Positions 1 to 5,604 of a stretch of 9,143 nucleotides of DNA are shown piece after piece. The DNA is from Deferribacterales bacterium (GTDB taxonomy: Bacteria > Chrysiogenota > Deferribacteres > Deferribacterales > JAISNW01), in contig BNUJ01000058.1 in NCBI GenBank assembly GCA_025997275.1, positions 1 through 9,143 on the forward strand. Direction: 5' to 3'. The notes beneath the pieces were generated by a model. That model did not search any database. It was not told the DNA's origin and worked only from the letters and a program-made list of their open reading frames with translations. Position 1 is the stretch's first letter. Each line of letters begins with the position of its first letter. The position numbers and the translations under genes are program-made.

Positions 1-1275
1 AACTACGAGGACTACCACAAGGTGCTCATCCCCGATAATGTGTTAAAAGAGACAGTTAGGCTGACAGACCGCTATGTTTCATACAGGTTTCAGCCCGATA
101 AGAGTATAGACATAATAGATGAAGCTTGCTCTAAAGTAAAAATCCACCACCAAACGGCAAAGGTTGGCGCGGGTGTTGGTGTAGGCAATGGCGACTACGG
201 GAGCGACGGAGACGAGCACTTCCGCTACGGGGAACAGGACGAATACGAGCTGGATGTGCCTATATTGACGGTGGATGATGTATCAACCGTGATATCTGAG
301 CTGACACATATACCTATACATAGGCTACAATACAGCGATAAAGAGCGACTAGGGACACTAAAGAGATACCTAGAAAGCCATATTATAGGGCAGGACGAGG
401 CAGTGAAAAAGGTATATAGCACTATGTTGCGTAGCTTTGCGGGTATAAGTAGCCCGAATCGTCCACTAGGCTCATTTATATTCCTAGGTCCTACGGGTGT
501 GGGCAAGACGGAGATAGCCAAAAGGCTTGCATACAGCCTATTTGACTCAGATGATGCATTGATACGGATTGATATGAGTGAGTTTAACGAGGCGTTTAAT
601 GTAACAAAGCTGATTGGCTCACCACCCGGCTATATAGGCTATGAGGAGGGGGGCAGGCTTGCCGAGCAGGTGCGGCGCAAACCGTATAGTGTGGTATTGT
701 TTGATGAGATAGAGAAAGCGCATTCCGATGTGGCGCACATATTCCTGCAACTATTGGATGACGGTTATATCACAGACGGGCTTGGGCACAAGGTGAACTT
801 TAGAAACACAGTTGTAATATTCACGTCCAACCTTGGTATGAAAGACGCTGCTACGGATAACACGTTAGGGTTTAGTGACAGCAACTCCAATGCAGCATAT
901 AAGAAACAGGTGCGTTCAGCAGCTAAACGGGCGTTGCAGTTGCATTTCCCACCTGAGTTCTTGAATAGGATAGATAATATTGTCCACTTTAACCCGCTGG
1001 GTGTGGACGAATTAAAGGCTATATTTGATATGAACATAGCTGAACTGAACAACAGACTTGCACTATATGGCAAGCAGTTGGACGTGTCAGACGAGGCAAA
1101 GGACAGTCTAATCGTCAGCAAAGACTATTCATATCAATACGGCGCAAGACCTATCAGGCGACTAATACAGGAACACATTGAAGATAATATCAGCGAACAG
1201 CTACTTACATGCGGGCTTTCTAGGCGTAAAAAGCTAAGGCTAGTGTTAAAAAATGGCAAACTCACTATCGTATAA
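1..1275 (+). CDS. clpC: Clp-family AAA+ unfoldase, ClpC/ClpA-type, C-terminal part (5' partial)
   Basis: The reading frame is open from the first base, so the N-terminal domain and most of D1 lie outside the window; 424 residues are visible. They begin in the D1 small domain (DRYVSYRFQPDKSIDIIDEA) and contain all of D2: Walker A GPTGVGKT (nt 487-510), Walker B VVLFDEI (691-711), sensor-1 TSNLG (823-837), arginine finger in FLNRID (R at 967-969) and sensor-2 GARP (1141-1152). An LGF tripeptide (865-873) sits where ClpP-partnering unfoldases carry their ClpP-docking loop; ClpB lacks it. In the family this ATPase unfolds substrates and threads them into ClpP in the cytoplasm; ClpP is not in the window. 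D2 wording resembles ClpC most. The usual middle coiled coil after DEACSK is replaced by a short Gly-rich, acidic linker (about nt 136-261), which is more ClpA-like. Subfamily is therefore less certain than family. Confidence 0.93.
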   Translation, partial: NYEDYHKVLIPDNVLKETVRLTDRYVSYRFQPDKSIDIIDEACSKVKIHHQTAKVGAGVGVGNGDYGSDGDEHFRYGEQDEYELDVPILTVDDVSTVISELTHIPIHRLQYSDKERLGTLKRYLESHIIGQDEAVKKVYSTMLRSFAGISSPNRPLGSFIFLGPTGVGKTEIAKRLAYSLFDSDDALIRIDMSEFNEAFNVTKLIGSPPGYIGYEEGGRLAEQVRRKPYSVVLFDEIEKAHSDVAHIFLQLLDDGYITDGLGHKVNFRNTVVIFTSNLGMKDAATDNTLGFSDSNSNAAYKKQVRSAAKRALQLHFPPEFLNRIDNIVHFNPLGVDELKAIFDMNIAELNNRLALYGKQLDVSDEAKDSLIVSKDYSYQYGARPIRRLIQEHIEDNISEQLLTCGLSRRKKLRLVLKNGKLTIV

Positions 1276-2593
1276 GAAGATATTGCTCTTCGGCACGGGG
1301 GCAATCGGCGGCTATTTCGGTGGAATGCTTAGCAGGTCTGGCGTAGACGTTACGTTCATTGCACGCGGGGCAAGGCTAGCGGCGATGCAAGCTAATGGCT
1401 TAACATTAATTCAAACTACTGATAACAAGACTGATAGGCTGATTGTGAAAGCACAAGCAGCACCAGAGGGGATTTACGACCTAATTATAATATCTACAAA
1501 ATCAGAGGGCACAGAGGCTGCTACACTAGCCTGTAAGGAGCATTTAGCGACTGGCGGGGCTGTGTTGTCATTGCAGAACGGCGTTGATAATGTTGACAAA
1601 ATAGCAAAGGTGTTTGGTGCAGATTGTGTGGTGGGAGGCGTGATATTCAGCGGTATCTCTGTACCAGTGGCAGGTGTTGTGCGCTATGAGCCAAGGACGT
1701 TCCTAATGCTGGGCGGAATCACAGAGACAGCAAAACAGCACGATGAAGGACTTAAAGCGTTATTCACTGCCGCAGGGGTAAAGAGCCGTGTTGTGGCTGA
1801 TATACGTGTAGATATGTGGCGCAAGCTCACGCGCAATATGGTTATCAATCCGCTATCTGCCTTAACGGGAGCTACTATGGGGCAGATGTGGGCTAGTAAA
1901 TCGCTACTGCGGGTGATGAAAACTATTGCAATGGAGACTGTTGCCGTTGCAAATGCATCCAATGTGCCACTCACAGCCGAAGATGCAGACAAGGTGCTGA
2001 TATTAGCTGAAATATATGCTGACTATAAAACGAGTATGCTACAAGATGCGGAGCTAAACAAACCGTTGGAGCTTGATGGCATTATGGGTGTGGTGGCAGA
2101 GGCAAGTAGCACTGGCAAGGCAGTCGCCCCAGTGTCAGCCGCACTATACGATATAATGAAGTTTATCTTCGCCGAGCGTTGGCACCACACATTCCCGCGA
2201 TTAGCGGCGGATGTTATCGTATATAACAAAGACAAGGTTCTGCTGATTGAGCGCAAATTTGAGCCGTTCGGCTGGGCGATACCGGGAGGCATGGCAGAGC
2301 TGAATGAGAAGATAGAGCACACCGCAGTGCGTGAGCTGATGGAAGAAACGGGGGTCATAGTAGCAGAAAGCAACTTAAAGCTATTGGGTGTCTATTCGGA
2401 ACCATCTAGGGACAAACGCGGGCATACGGTATCGGTAATTTATTACGTAGTAATAGAGGGCGATGTAATTATTAAAGCTGATGATGATGCCGCAAATGCT
2501 GATTTTTTTGAGCTAGACAAGCTGCCACCGCTTGCTTTTGACCATAGCAAGGTGCTGGCTGATTTTAGGAATATATTTAGGGGTGTAGTATGA
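1253..2593 (+). CDS. Ketopantoate reductase (PanE/ApbA-like) fused to a C-terminal Nudix hydrolase
   Basis: A 446-residue, two-domain cytoplasmic protein. Residues about 8-305 match 2-dehydropantoate 2-reductase (NADPH-dependent reduction of ketopantoate to pantoate, pantothenate/CoA pathway): Rossmann motif GTGAIGG (14-20), QNG (N109), the catalytic block starting at K191 with N195 and N199 at the family spacing, and SMLQD followed by E273. Residues about 312-446 are a Nudix domain with an intact box at 346-368 (G346, E352, R360, E361, E364, E365, G367). Its ERKFEPFGWAIPGG, SEPSRDKRGHT and LAFDH motifs resemble ADP-ribose pyrophosphatase-like Nudix proteins. Typical KPRs end near residue 300, so this is a KPR plus an extra domain in one frame. 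The ATG overlaps the Clp gene by 23 bp, and the stop overlaps the next start (ATGA). The Nudix substrate is inferred, and the KPR could act on another 2-oxoacid. Confidence 0.93.
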   Translation: MANSLSYKKILLFGTGAIGGYFGGMLSRSGVDVTFIARGARLAAMQANGLTLIQTTDNKTDRLIVKAQAAPEGIYDLIIISTKSEGTEAATLACKEHLATGGAVLSLQNGVDNVDKIAKVFGADCVVGGVIFSGISVPVAGVVRYEPRTFLMLGGITETAKQHDEGLKALFTAAGVKSRVVADIRVDMWRKLTRNMVINPLSALTGATMGQMWASKSLLRVMKTIAMETVAVANASNVPLTAEDADKVLILAEIYADYKTSMLQDAELNKPLELDGIMGVVAEASSTGKAVAPVSAALYDIMKFIFAERWHHTFPRLAADVIVYNKDKVLLIERKFEPFGWAIPGGMAELNEKIEHTAVRELMEETGVIVAESNLKLLGVYSEPSRDKRGHTVSVIYYVVIEGDVIIKADDDAANADFFELDKLPPLAFDHSKVLADFRNIFRGVV

Positions 2594-3888
2594 ACATCGG
2601 CATAATAGGGGTTGGATACGTTGGACTACCTACAGGTGTGGGGTTCGCCGAACTGGGGCATAATGTAATCTGCGTTGACAAACTGCAAGATAAGGTGGAT
2701 GCACTGAAAGCTGGCAAACTCACCCTGTTTGAAGAGGGACTTGAGGATTTGTTTAATAAAAACGTGAACGCTGGGCGGCTGAGTTTCACCACGTCCATGA
2801 AAGATGCCGTATCAACCGCCGATGTCGTGATTATCGCCGTAGGCACTCCGCCACACCCAATAACTAAAGAAGCCGATATGAAATATATCTATGCCGCGTC
2901 AAGCGAACTAGCCGAACACTTGAGTGACTACACCGTAGTTGCCACCAAGTCAACTGTGCCTGTAGGGATAGGCGACGAGATAGAAAAACGCATTAGACAA
3001 GTGTCGCCAAAGGCAGCAGTTGATGTTATTTCAATGCCAGAGTTCTTGCGTGAAGGGTTTGCCGTTCATGACTTTTTTCATCCCGACCGTGTAATTATCG
3101 GCACTAACTCTGAAAAGGCACGGACAGTGGTAGAGGAGCTATATTCTGTCTATCCTACGCGCCCAGAGATACTATACGTGCGCAGACGCAGCTCAGAGAT
3201 TATCAAATATGCAAGCAACGCATTCCTTGCTATGAAGATACATTACATTAACGAGATGGCAGACTTCTGCGAAAAGGTTGGAGCTGATGTGTATGAAGTG
3301 GCAAAGGGTGTGGGGCTAGATACGCGCATAGGCAGTAAGTTTCTGAACCCTGGTCCGGGCTATGGCGGTAGCTGTTTCCCTAAGGATACTAATGCGCTGG
3401 CATATATGGCAAGGCATACGTCCGTTGACCTATCGCTGGTTGAGGCAACTATCAAGGGAAATGATGAGCGCAAACAAATGATGTCTATGCGGATACTCGC
3501 CGCAGTCAAGGGGGTGGAGCATCCGAAAATTGCAACTTTCGGGCTGGCATTCAAGGGTGGCACGGATGATGTGCGTGAATCGCCTGCTATAGAGATAATC
3601 AGCGAGCTAGTCAGTCGCGGTAGCAAAGTGGTGGCTTACGACCCAAAGGCTACGGACAGCGCACGAGCGATATTGGGCAGTTCTATAGAATATGCCAGCG
3701 ACCCATACAAGGCAGTTGAGGGAGCGGATGTACTGGCAGTGCTGACGGAGTGGGAGGAGTTCAGAAACTACGACTTGGTGAAAATCAAAGGACTAATGAA
3801 ACGGGCGAACATAGTTGACTTGCGCAATATATTGGACGGACAAAAGGCTGTCAACTTAGGGTTTGCATACAAAGGGATAGGGCGGTAG
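2590..3888 (+). CDS. ugd: UDP-glucose 6-dehydrogenase (UDP-glucose/GDP-mannose dehydrogenase family)
   Basis: A 432-residue NAD-dependent nucleotide-sugar dehydrogenase that oxidises UDP-glucose to UDP-glucuronate in two steps, feeding polysaccharide or LPS synthesis. The N-terminal Rossmann fold has GVGYVGLP (residues 7-14) and D30 for NAD binding. VGTPP, the EFLREG block, K206 with N210 in IKYASNAF, and GYGGSCFPKD with catalytic nucleophile C262 follow in family order. The C-terminal domain has FGLAFKGGTDDVRESPA. Length is normal for the family and no key residue is missing. The start overlaps the preceding stop as ATGA and has a G-rich AGGGGT ribosome-binding site at 2579-2584, so it is translationally coupled to the KPR-Nudix gene. 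Neighbouring glycosyltransferases are absent, so the end use of UDP-glucuronate is not visible. A related nucleotide-sugar specificity cannot be fully excluded, but the Cys-loop wording fits UDP-glucose. Confidence 0.95.
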   Translation: MNIGIIGVGYVGLPTGVGFAELGHNVICVDKLQDKVDALKAGKLTLFEEGLEDLFNKNVNAGRLSFTTSMKDAVSTADVVIIAVGTPPHPITKEADMKYIYAASSELAEHLSDYTVVATKSTVPVGIGDEIEKRIRQVSPKAAVDVISMPEFLREGFAVHDFFHPDRVIIGTNSEKARTVVEELYSVYPTRPEILYVRRRSSEIIKYASNAFLAMKIHYINEMADFCEKVGADVYEVAKGVGLDTRIGSKFLNPGPGYGGSCFPKDTNALAYMARHTSVDLSLVEATIKGNDERKQMMSMRILAAVKGVEHPKIATFGLAFKGGTDDVRESPAIEIISELVSRGSKVVAYDPKATDSARAILGSSIEYASDPYKAVEGADVLAVLTEWEEFRNYDLVKIKGLMKRANIVDLRNILDGQKAVNLGFAYKGIGR

Positions 3889-3910
3889 CAAGCAACGTTT
3901 AACCAGCTAT

Positions 3911-4171
3911 TTACTTCTCTAACGTCACTACAATTTCAGGGTTATCGTCATCCACTGGGTATTCTGGTATGATATCATACAGGCGACACGCATAGTGCTT
4001 AGCAATCTTGTTTAGATGGGCTATGTTATATGCTCGCCTGAACGATTCCACTTCAGCAATAAATGACCTGTTGACGCCAAGCGCAGAAGCTAGTTCCACC
4101 TGCTTGTTGCCATGCTTTCTACGCAACTTCCTAACATTCTCAGTAATTAGACGTTGAATCTTTTCTATCAT
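3911..4171 (-). CDS. Small XRE-family helix-turn-helix regulator
   Basis: An 86-residue protein that is almost entirely one Cro/C1-type HTH domain. ITENVRKLRRKHGNKQVELA leads into the HTH (residues about 22-46, recognition region GVNRSFIAEVE), followed by the helices LNKIAKHYACRLYDIIP and a short acidic tail. Such proteins bind DNA as dimers, usually as repressors. It ends 22 bp from the convergent ugd stop with no obvious hairpin between. It begins 77 bp from the divergent outer-membrane-protein start, with a perfect palindrome between them, so control of that gene and of itself is the simplest inference. The ATG at 4169-4171 has no Shine-Dalgarno upstream. No phage genes lie nearby, so it looks like a local regulator and not a prophage repressor. 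Confidence 0.85.
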   Translation of the reverse strand: MIEKIQRLITENVRKLRRKHGNKQVELASALGVNRSFIAEVESFRRAYNIAHLNKIAKHYACRLYDIIPEYPVDDDNPEIVVTLEK

Positions 4172-4188
4172 AATTAAAAATATTCTGC

Positions 4189-4216
4189 TTGCATTTTTTA
4201 TATTTTGTGTTATCTA
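4189..4216 (+). promoter_or_regulatory. Possible promoter of the outer-membrane protein gene
   Basis: TTGCAT (4189-4194) and TATCTA (4211-4216) are separated by 16 bp. The match to consensus is modest. Transcription would start near 4223, giving a leader of about 26 nt that includes the AGGA ribosome-binding site. The -10 lies inside the 18-bp palindrome. Confidence 0.35.
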
Positions 4217-4226
4217 TAGATAACAA
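4197..4226 (-). promoter_or_regulatory. Possible promoter of the XRE regulator gene
   Basis: Read on the minus strand, TTGTTA (4226-4221) and TATAAA (4202-4197) are separated by 18 bp. Transcription would start near 4190, about 19 nt before the ATG. The -35 overlaps the right edge of the 18-bp palindrome, which would suit autoregulation. Confidence 0.35.
4208..4225. promoter_or_regulatory. 18-bp perfect palindrome, likely operator
   Basis: TGTTATCTATAGATAACA is identical to its reverse complement over all 18 bases. It lies in the 77-bp region between the divergent XRE regulator and outer-membrane-protein starts and overlaps core promoter candidates of both. A dyad of this size suits a dimeric HTH protein. 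That the neighbouring XRE protein binds it is inferred from position. Confidence 0.65.
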
Positions 4227-4233
4227 TAATTTT

Positions 4234-4237
4234 AGGA
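4234..4237 (+). promoter_or_regulatory. Ribosome-binding site of the outer-membrane protein gene
   Basis: AGGA lies 11 nt before the ATG at 4249. It supports that start over the ATG at 4237, which would overlap the site itself. Confidence 0.5.
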
Positions 4238-4248
4238 TGGTGTTTGAT

Positions 4249-4824
4249 ATGAAAAAGTTCTGTGTTTTAGTTTTGTTGTTATCGTTGGCGTCTCTATCTA
4301 TGGCAGAAGACAGAAAATGGAATCTGTCGCTAGGGTTTGGTTCACAGTCAAGTGCCGAATTGGAATATGCTAATGGCACGAGCGACACCTATGGATTAGG
4401 TGGTTTTAGCTTGGACGCACAGCTATATTTTAACAAGCATTTAGGAGTTGGGATTGGATTCAGAACTGGTGGCAATAAAACCACATGGTTAAACGGCGAA
4501 GAAGCAGTAGATGTGGGATTATTTAGTATTAAACTTCTCGGCAAATACGAAGCTGCCACATGGCTTGATTTTTGGGGTGGAATAGGATTTGGATTAGCAA
4601 CGCTTTCCTATGAATGGTCTCCAAACATCGGCACTGGTGAAAAAGAATCAAAAAGTACTATTGCTCCAGTCATTGAAATAGGAGCAAATGTGTACTGGAA
4701 AAACTTTATGTGTGGACCCTTCATCCAGTTGGCTATTATAGATTTTGGAAATGTGGATGCTGCTGTAGCAGATGTTAGTGCAACAGGAGCTATGCTAGGT
4801 TTCAAACTAGGAGCAGCATTCTAA
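4249..4824 (+). CDS. Small outer-membrane beta-barrel protein with signal peptide
   Basis: A 191-residue secreted protein. The start at 4249 is chosen because it places a textbook Sec signal peptide at the N-terminus: MKK, a hydrophobic stretch FCVLVLLLSLASL, and a probable signal peptidase I site SMA|ED after residue 19. Reading back to 4189 would add 20 residues encoded by promoter DNA. The mature part alternates glycine/aromatic-rich strands (WNLSLGFGS, FSLDAQLYF, LGVGIGFRTG, FSIKLLGKYE, WGGIGFGLATLSYEW, APVIEIGANVYW, AMLGFKLGAAF) and ends in phenylalanine, the usual C-terminal signal for BAM-assembled barrels. About eight strands fit, as in small OmpW/OmpX-like proteins, but I do not recognise a specific family and assign no transport function. 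It is divergent from an XRE regulator and is closed by a strong hairpin terminator, so it is probably monocistronic and locally regulated. Confidence 0.85.
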   Translation: MKKFCVLVLLLSLASLSMAEDRKWNLSLGFGSQSSAELEYANGTSDTYGLGGFSLDAQLYFNKHLGVGIGFRTGGNKTTWLNGEEAVDVGLFSIKLLGKYEAATWLDFWGGIGFGLATLSYEWSPNIGTGEKESKSTIAPVIEIGANVYWKNFMCGPFIQLAIIDFGNVDAAVADVSATGAMLGFKLGAAF

Positions 4825-4838
4825 TCGCTCTGCAATTT

Positions 4839-4867
4839 AACTCATACCCCTTTCAGGGGTATGAGTT
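4839..4867 (+). terminator. Strong intrinsic terminator hairpin
   Basis: A perfect 12-bp stem, AACTCATACCCC (4839-4850) pairing with GGGGTATGAGTT (4856-4867), with loop TTTCA. It is followed by a short T-rich stretch and lies 15 nt after the outer-membrane-protein stop. It also insulates the promoter that starts 13 bp further on. Confidence 0.85.
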
Positions 4868-4879
4868 TCTAAAATCCAT

Positions 4880-4908
4880 TTGACATCTATCTGCCCAGCG
4901 ATTACAAT
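4880..4908 (+). promoter_or_regulatory. Near-consensus sigma70-type promoter giving a predicted leaderless mRNA
   Basis: Perfect -35 TTGACA (4880-4885), a 17-bp spacer and -10 TACAAT (4903-4908, five of six consensus bases). The expected transcription start, 7 nt past the -10, is 4915, the A of the toxin ATG. No Shine-Dalgarno precedes that ATG. Confidence 0.8.
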
Positions 4909-4914
4909 GTGCGT

Positions 4915-5406
4915 ATGCAGGATGATAAAAAGAGCGTCTATATCGAGACCACTATTCCAAGTTTTGCCACTGGCAGACCAAGCATTGACACCATAACTGC
5001 TGGCAAGCAAGCTGCTACTCTATTATTTTGGGAGCAAAAGCGATATAATTATAAGATGTATGTTAGCCAGTATGTTATAGACGAATGTAAGTTGGGCGAC
5101 CCTGAAGCAGCACAAAGGCGGCTTAATTTCATAAAAGATATTGAAATTTTATCAAATATTGATGAAGTTAATACGTTGGCTACGATGTATCAACAAATTT
5201 TAGATATACCTGAGCGGGCTACAACTGATAGTTTTCATTTGTCTAGCTGCGTTATAGCAAAGATAAACTATTTGTTGAGTTGGAATTGCACTCATTTGGG
5301 AATAGCTACTTACGCTAAATTGCGTAGCTATAACGAGGAACACAGCCTTTGGACACCATTATTAGTAACGCCTGATTTTTTGATAAATAGTGAGGAGGAT
5401 ATATGA
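4915..5406 (+). CDS. PIN-domain protein, VapC-like toxin
   Basis: A 163-residue PIN-fold protein of the type annotated as type II toxin-antitoxin VapC-family toxin. VYIETTIPSF at the N-terminus, YVIDECKLGDPEAAQRR, ATTDSFHLSSCVIAKINYLL and SWNCTHL are the hallmark blocks of this subfamily. The acidic metal-site candidates are E11, E57 and D105, with N124 in the WNC motif where other PIN proteins often have Asp. Known PIN toxins are Mg-dependent RNases that cut tRNA or other RNA; this protein's target is unknown. The start is set at ATG 4915 because the promoter's expected transcription start coincides with it. An in-frame GTG at 4909 would lie upstream of the predicted transcript. The stop overlaps the next gene's ATG (ATGA at 5403-5406), linking it to the small putative antitoxin. 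Confidence 0.87.
   Translation: MQDDKKSVYIETTIPSFATGRPSIDTITAGKQAATLLFWEQKRYNYKMYVSQYVIDECKLGDPEAAQRRLNFIKDIEILSNIDEVNTLATMYQQILDIPERATTDSFHLSSCVIAKINYLLSWNCTHLGIATYAKLRSYNEEHSLWTPLLVTPDFLINSEEDI
5393..5398 (+). promoter_or_regulatory. Strong ribosome-binding site of the putative antitoxin
   Basis: A full AGGAGG lies inside the 3' end of the toxin gene, 4 nt before the antitoxin ATG at 5403. The match is perfect but the spacing is short. It contrasts with the toxin start, which has no Shine-Dalgarno. Confidence 0.75.
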
Positions 5407-5594
5407 TTTATGCTGACGTGAACCCTCTGGCAGAGGTGCGCCACAACCGCGAAAAATTATTAGAAATATATGGTGGTATAGATGGCTTGCACAGGCATAT
5501 GAACGAGGAACGTCCAGAACTAGAAAGACAAGGCTGGAAATTCGTTGACCCTAAAGAAGTTGCCACTAGAAACAATTCTGCACAAAACGTATAA
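5403..5594 (+). CDS. Small protein, putative antitoxin partner of the PIN toxin
   Basis: A 63-residue charged protein. Its start overlaps the toxin stop by 4 bp and has a strong AGGAGG. It reads as an extended N-terminal segment (NPLAEVRHNREKLLEIYGG), then a charged helix (RHMNEERPELERQGWKFVD), and a polar tail. The N-P-x-x-E-V-R plus R-E-K-L-x-E-x-Y-G pattern matches small proteins commonly encoded next to this PIN subfamily. No AbrB, RHH or HTH DNA-binding domain is evident, so autoregulation by classical VapB-style operator binding is not supported by the sequence. The role as antitoxin is inferred from neighbourhood, size and the family pattern. Toxin-first order is the reverse of classical vapBC. 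Confidence 0.75.
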   Translation: MIYADVNPLAEVRHNREKLLEIYGGIDGLHRHMNEERPELERQGWKFVDPKEVATRNNSAQNV

Positions 5595-5604
5595 CTTTTA
5601 GCCA

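Noticed and set aside
3897..3908. The 12-mer GTTTAACCAGCT shared with 5607-5618, as a possible direct repeat or attachment site
   Set aside because: A 12-base match somewhere in 9 kb is expected by chance, and the second copy lies within a coding start. Nothing else marks an insertion boundary.
4189..4248. A 20-residue N-terminal extension of the outer-membrane protein
   Set aside because: It would be translated from promoter and operator DNA and would bury the signal peptide; the ATG at 4249 has an AGGA at 11 nt.
4140..4388. A minus-strand frame of 82 codons across the XRE/outer-membrane-protein promoter region
   Set aside because: It overlaps the XRE start, the operator palindrome and the signal-peptide region of the outer-membrane gene, and its protein looks random.
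4909..4914. GTG at 4909 as the toxin start
   Set aside because: It lies between the -10 box and the predicted transcription start, so it would not be in the mRNA made from this promoter.
5590..5595. TATAAC 9 nt before the GTG of the iron-sulfur gene as a third leaderless-type promoter
   Set aside because: No -35 box lies at a usable distance, and the gene can be transcribed from the toxin-antitoxin promoter.
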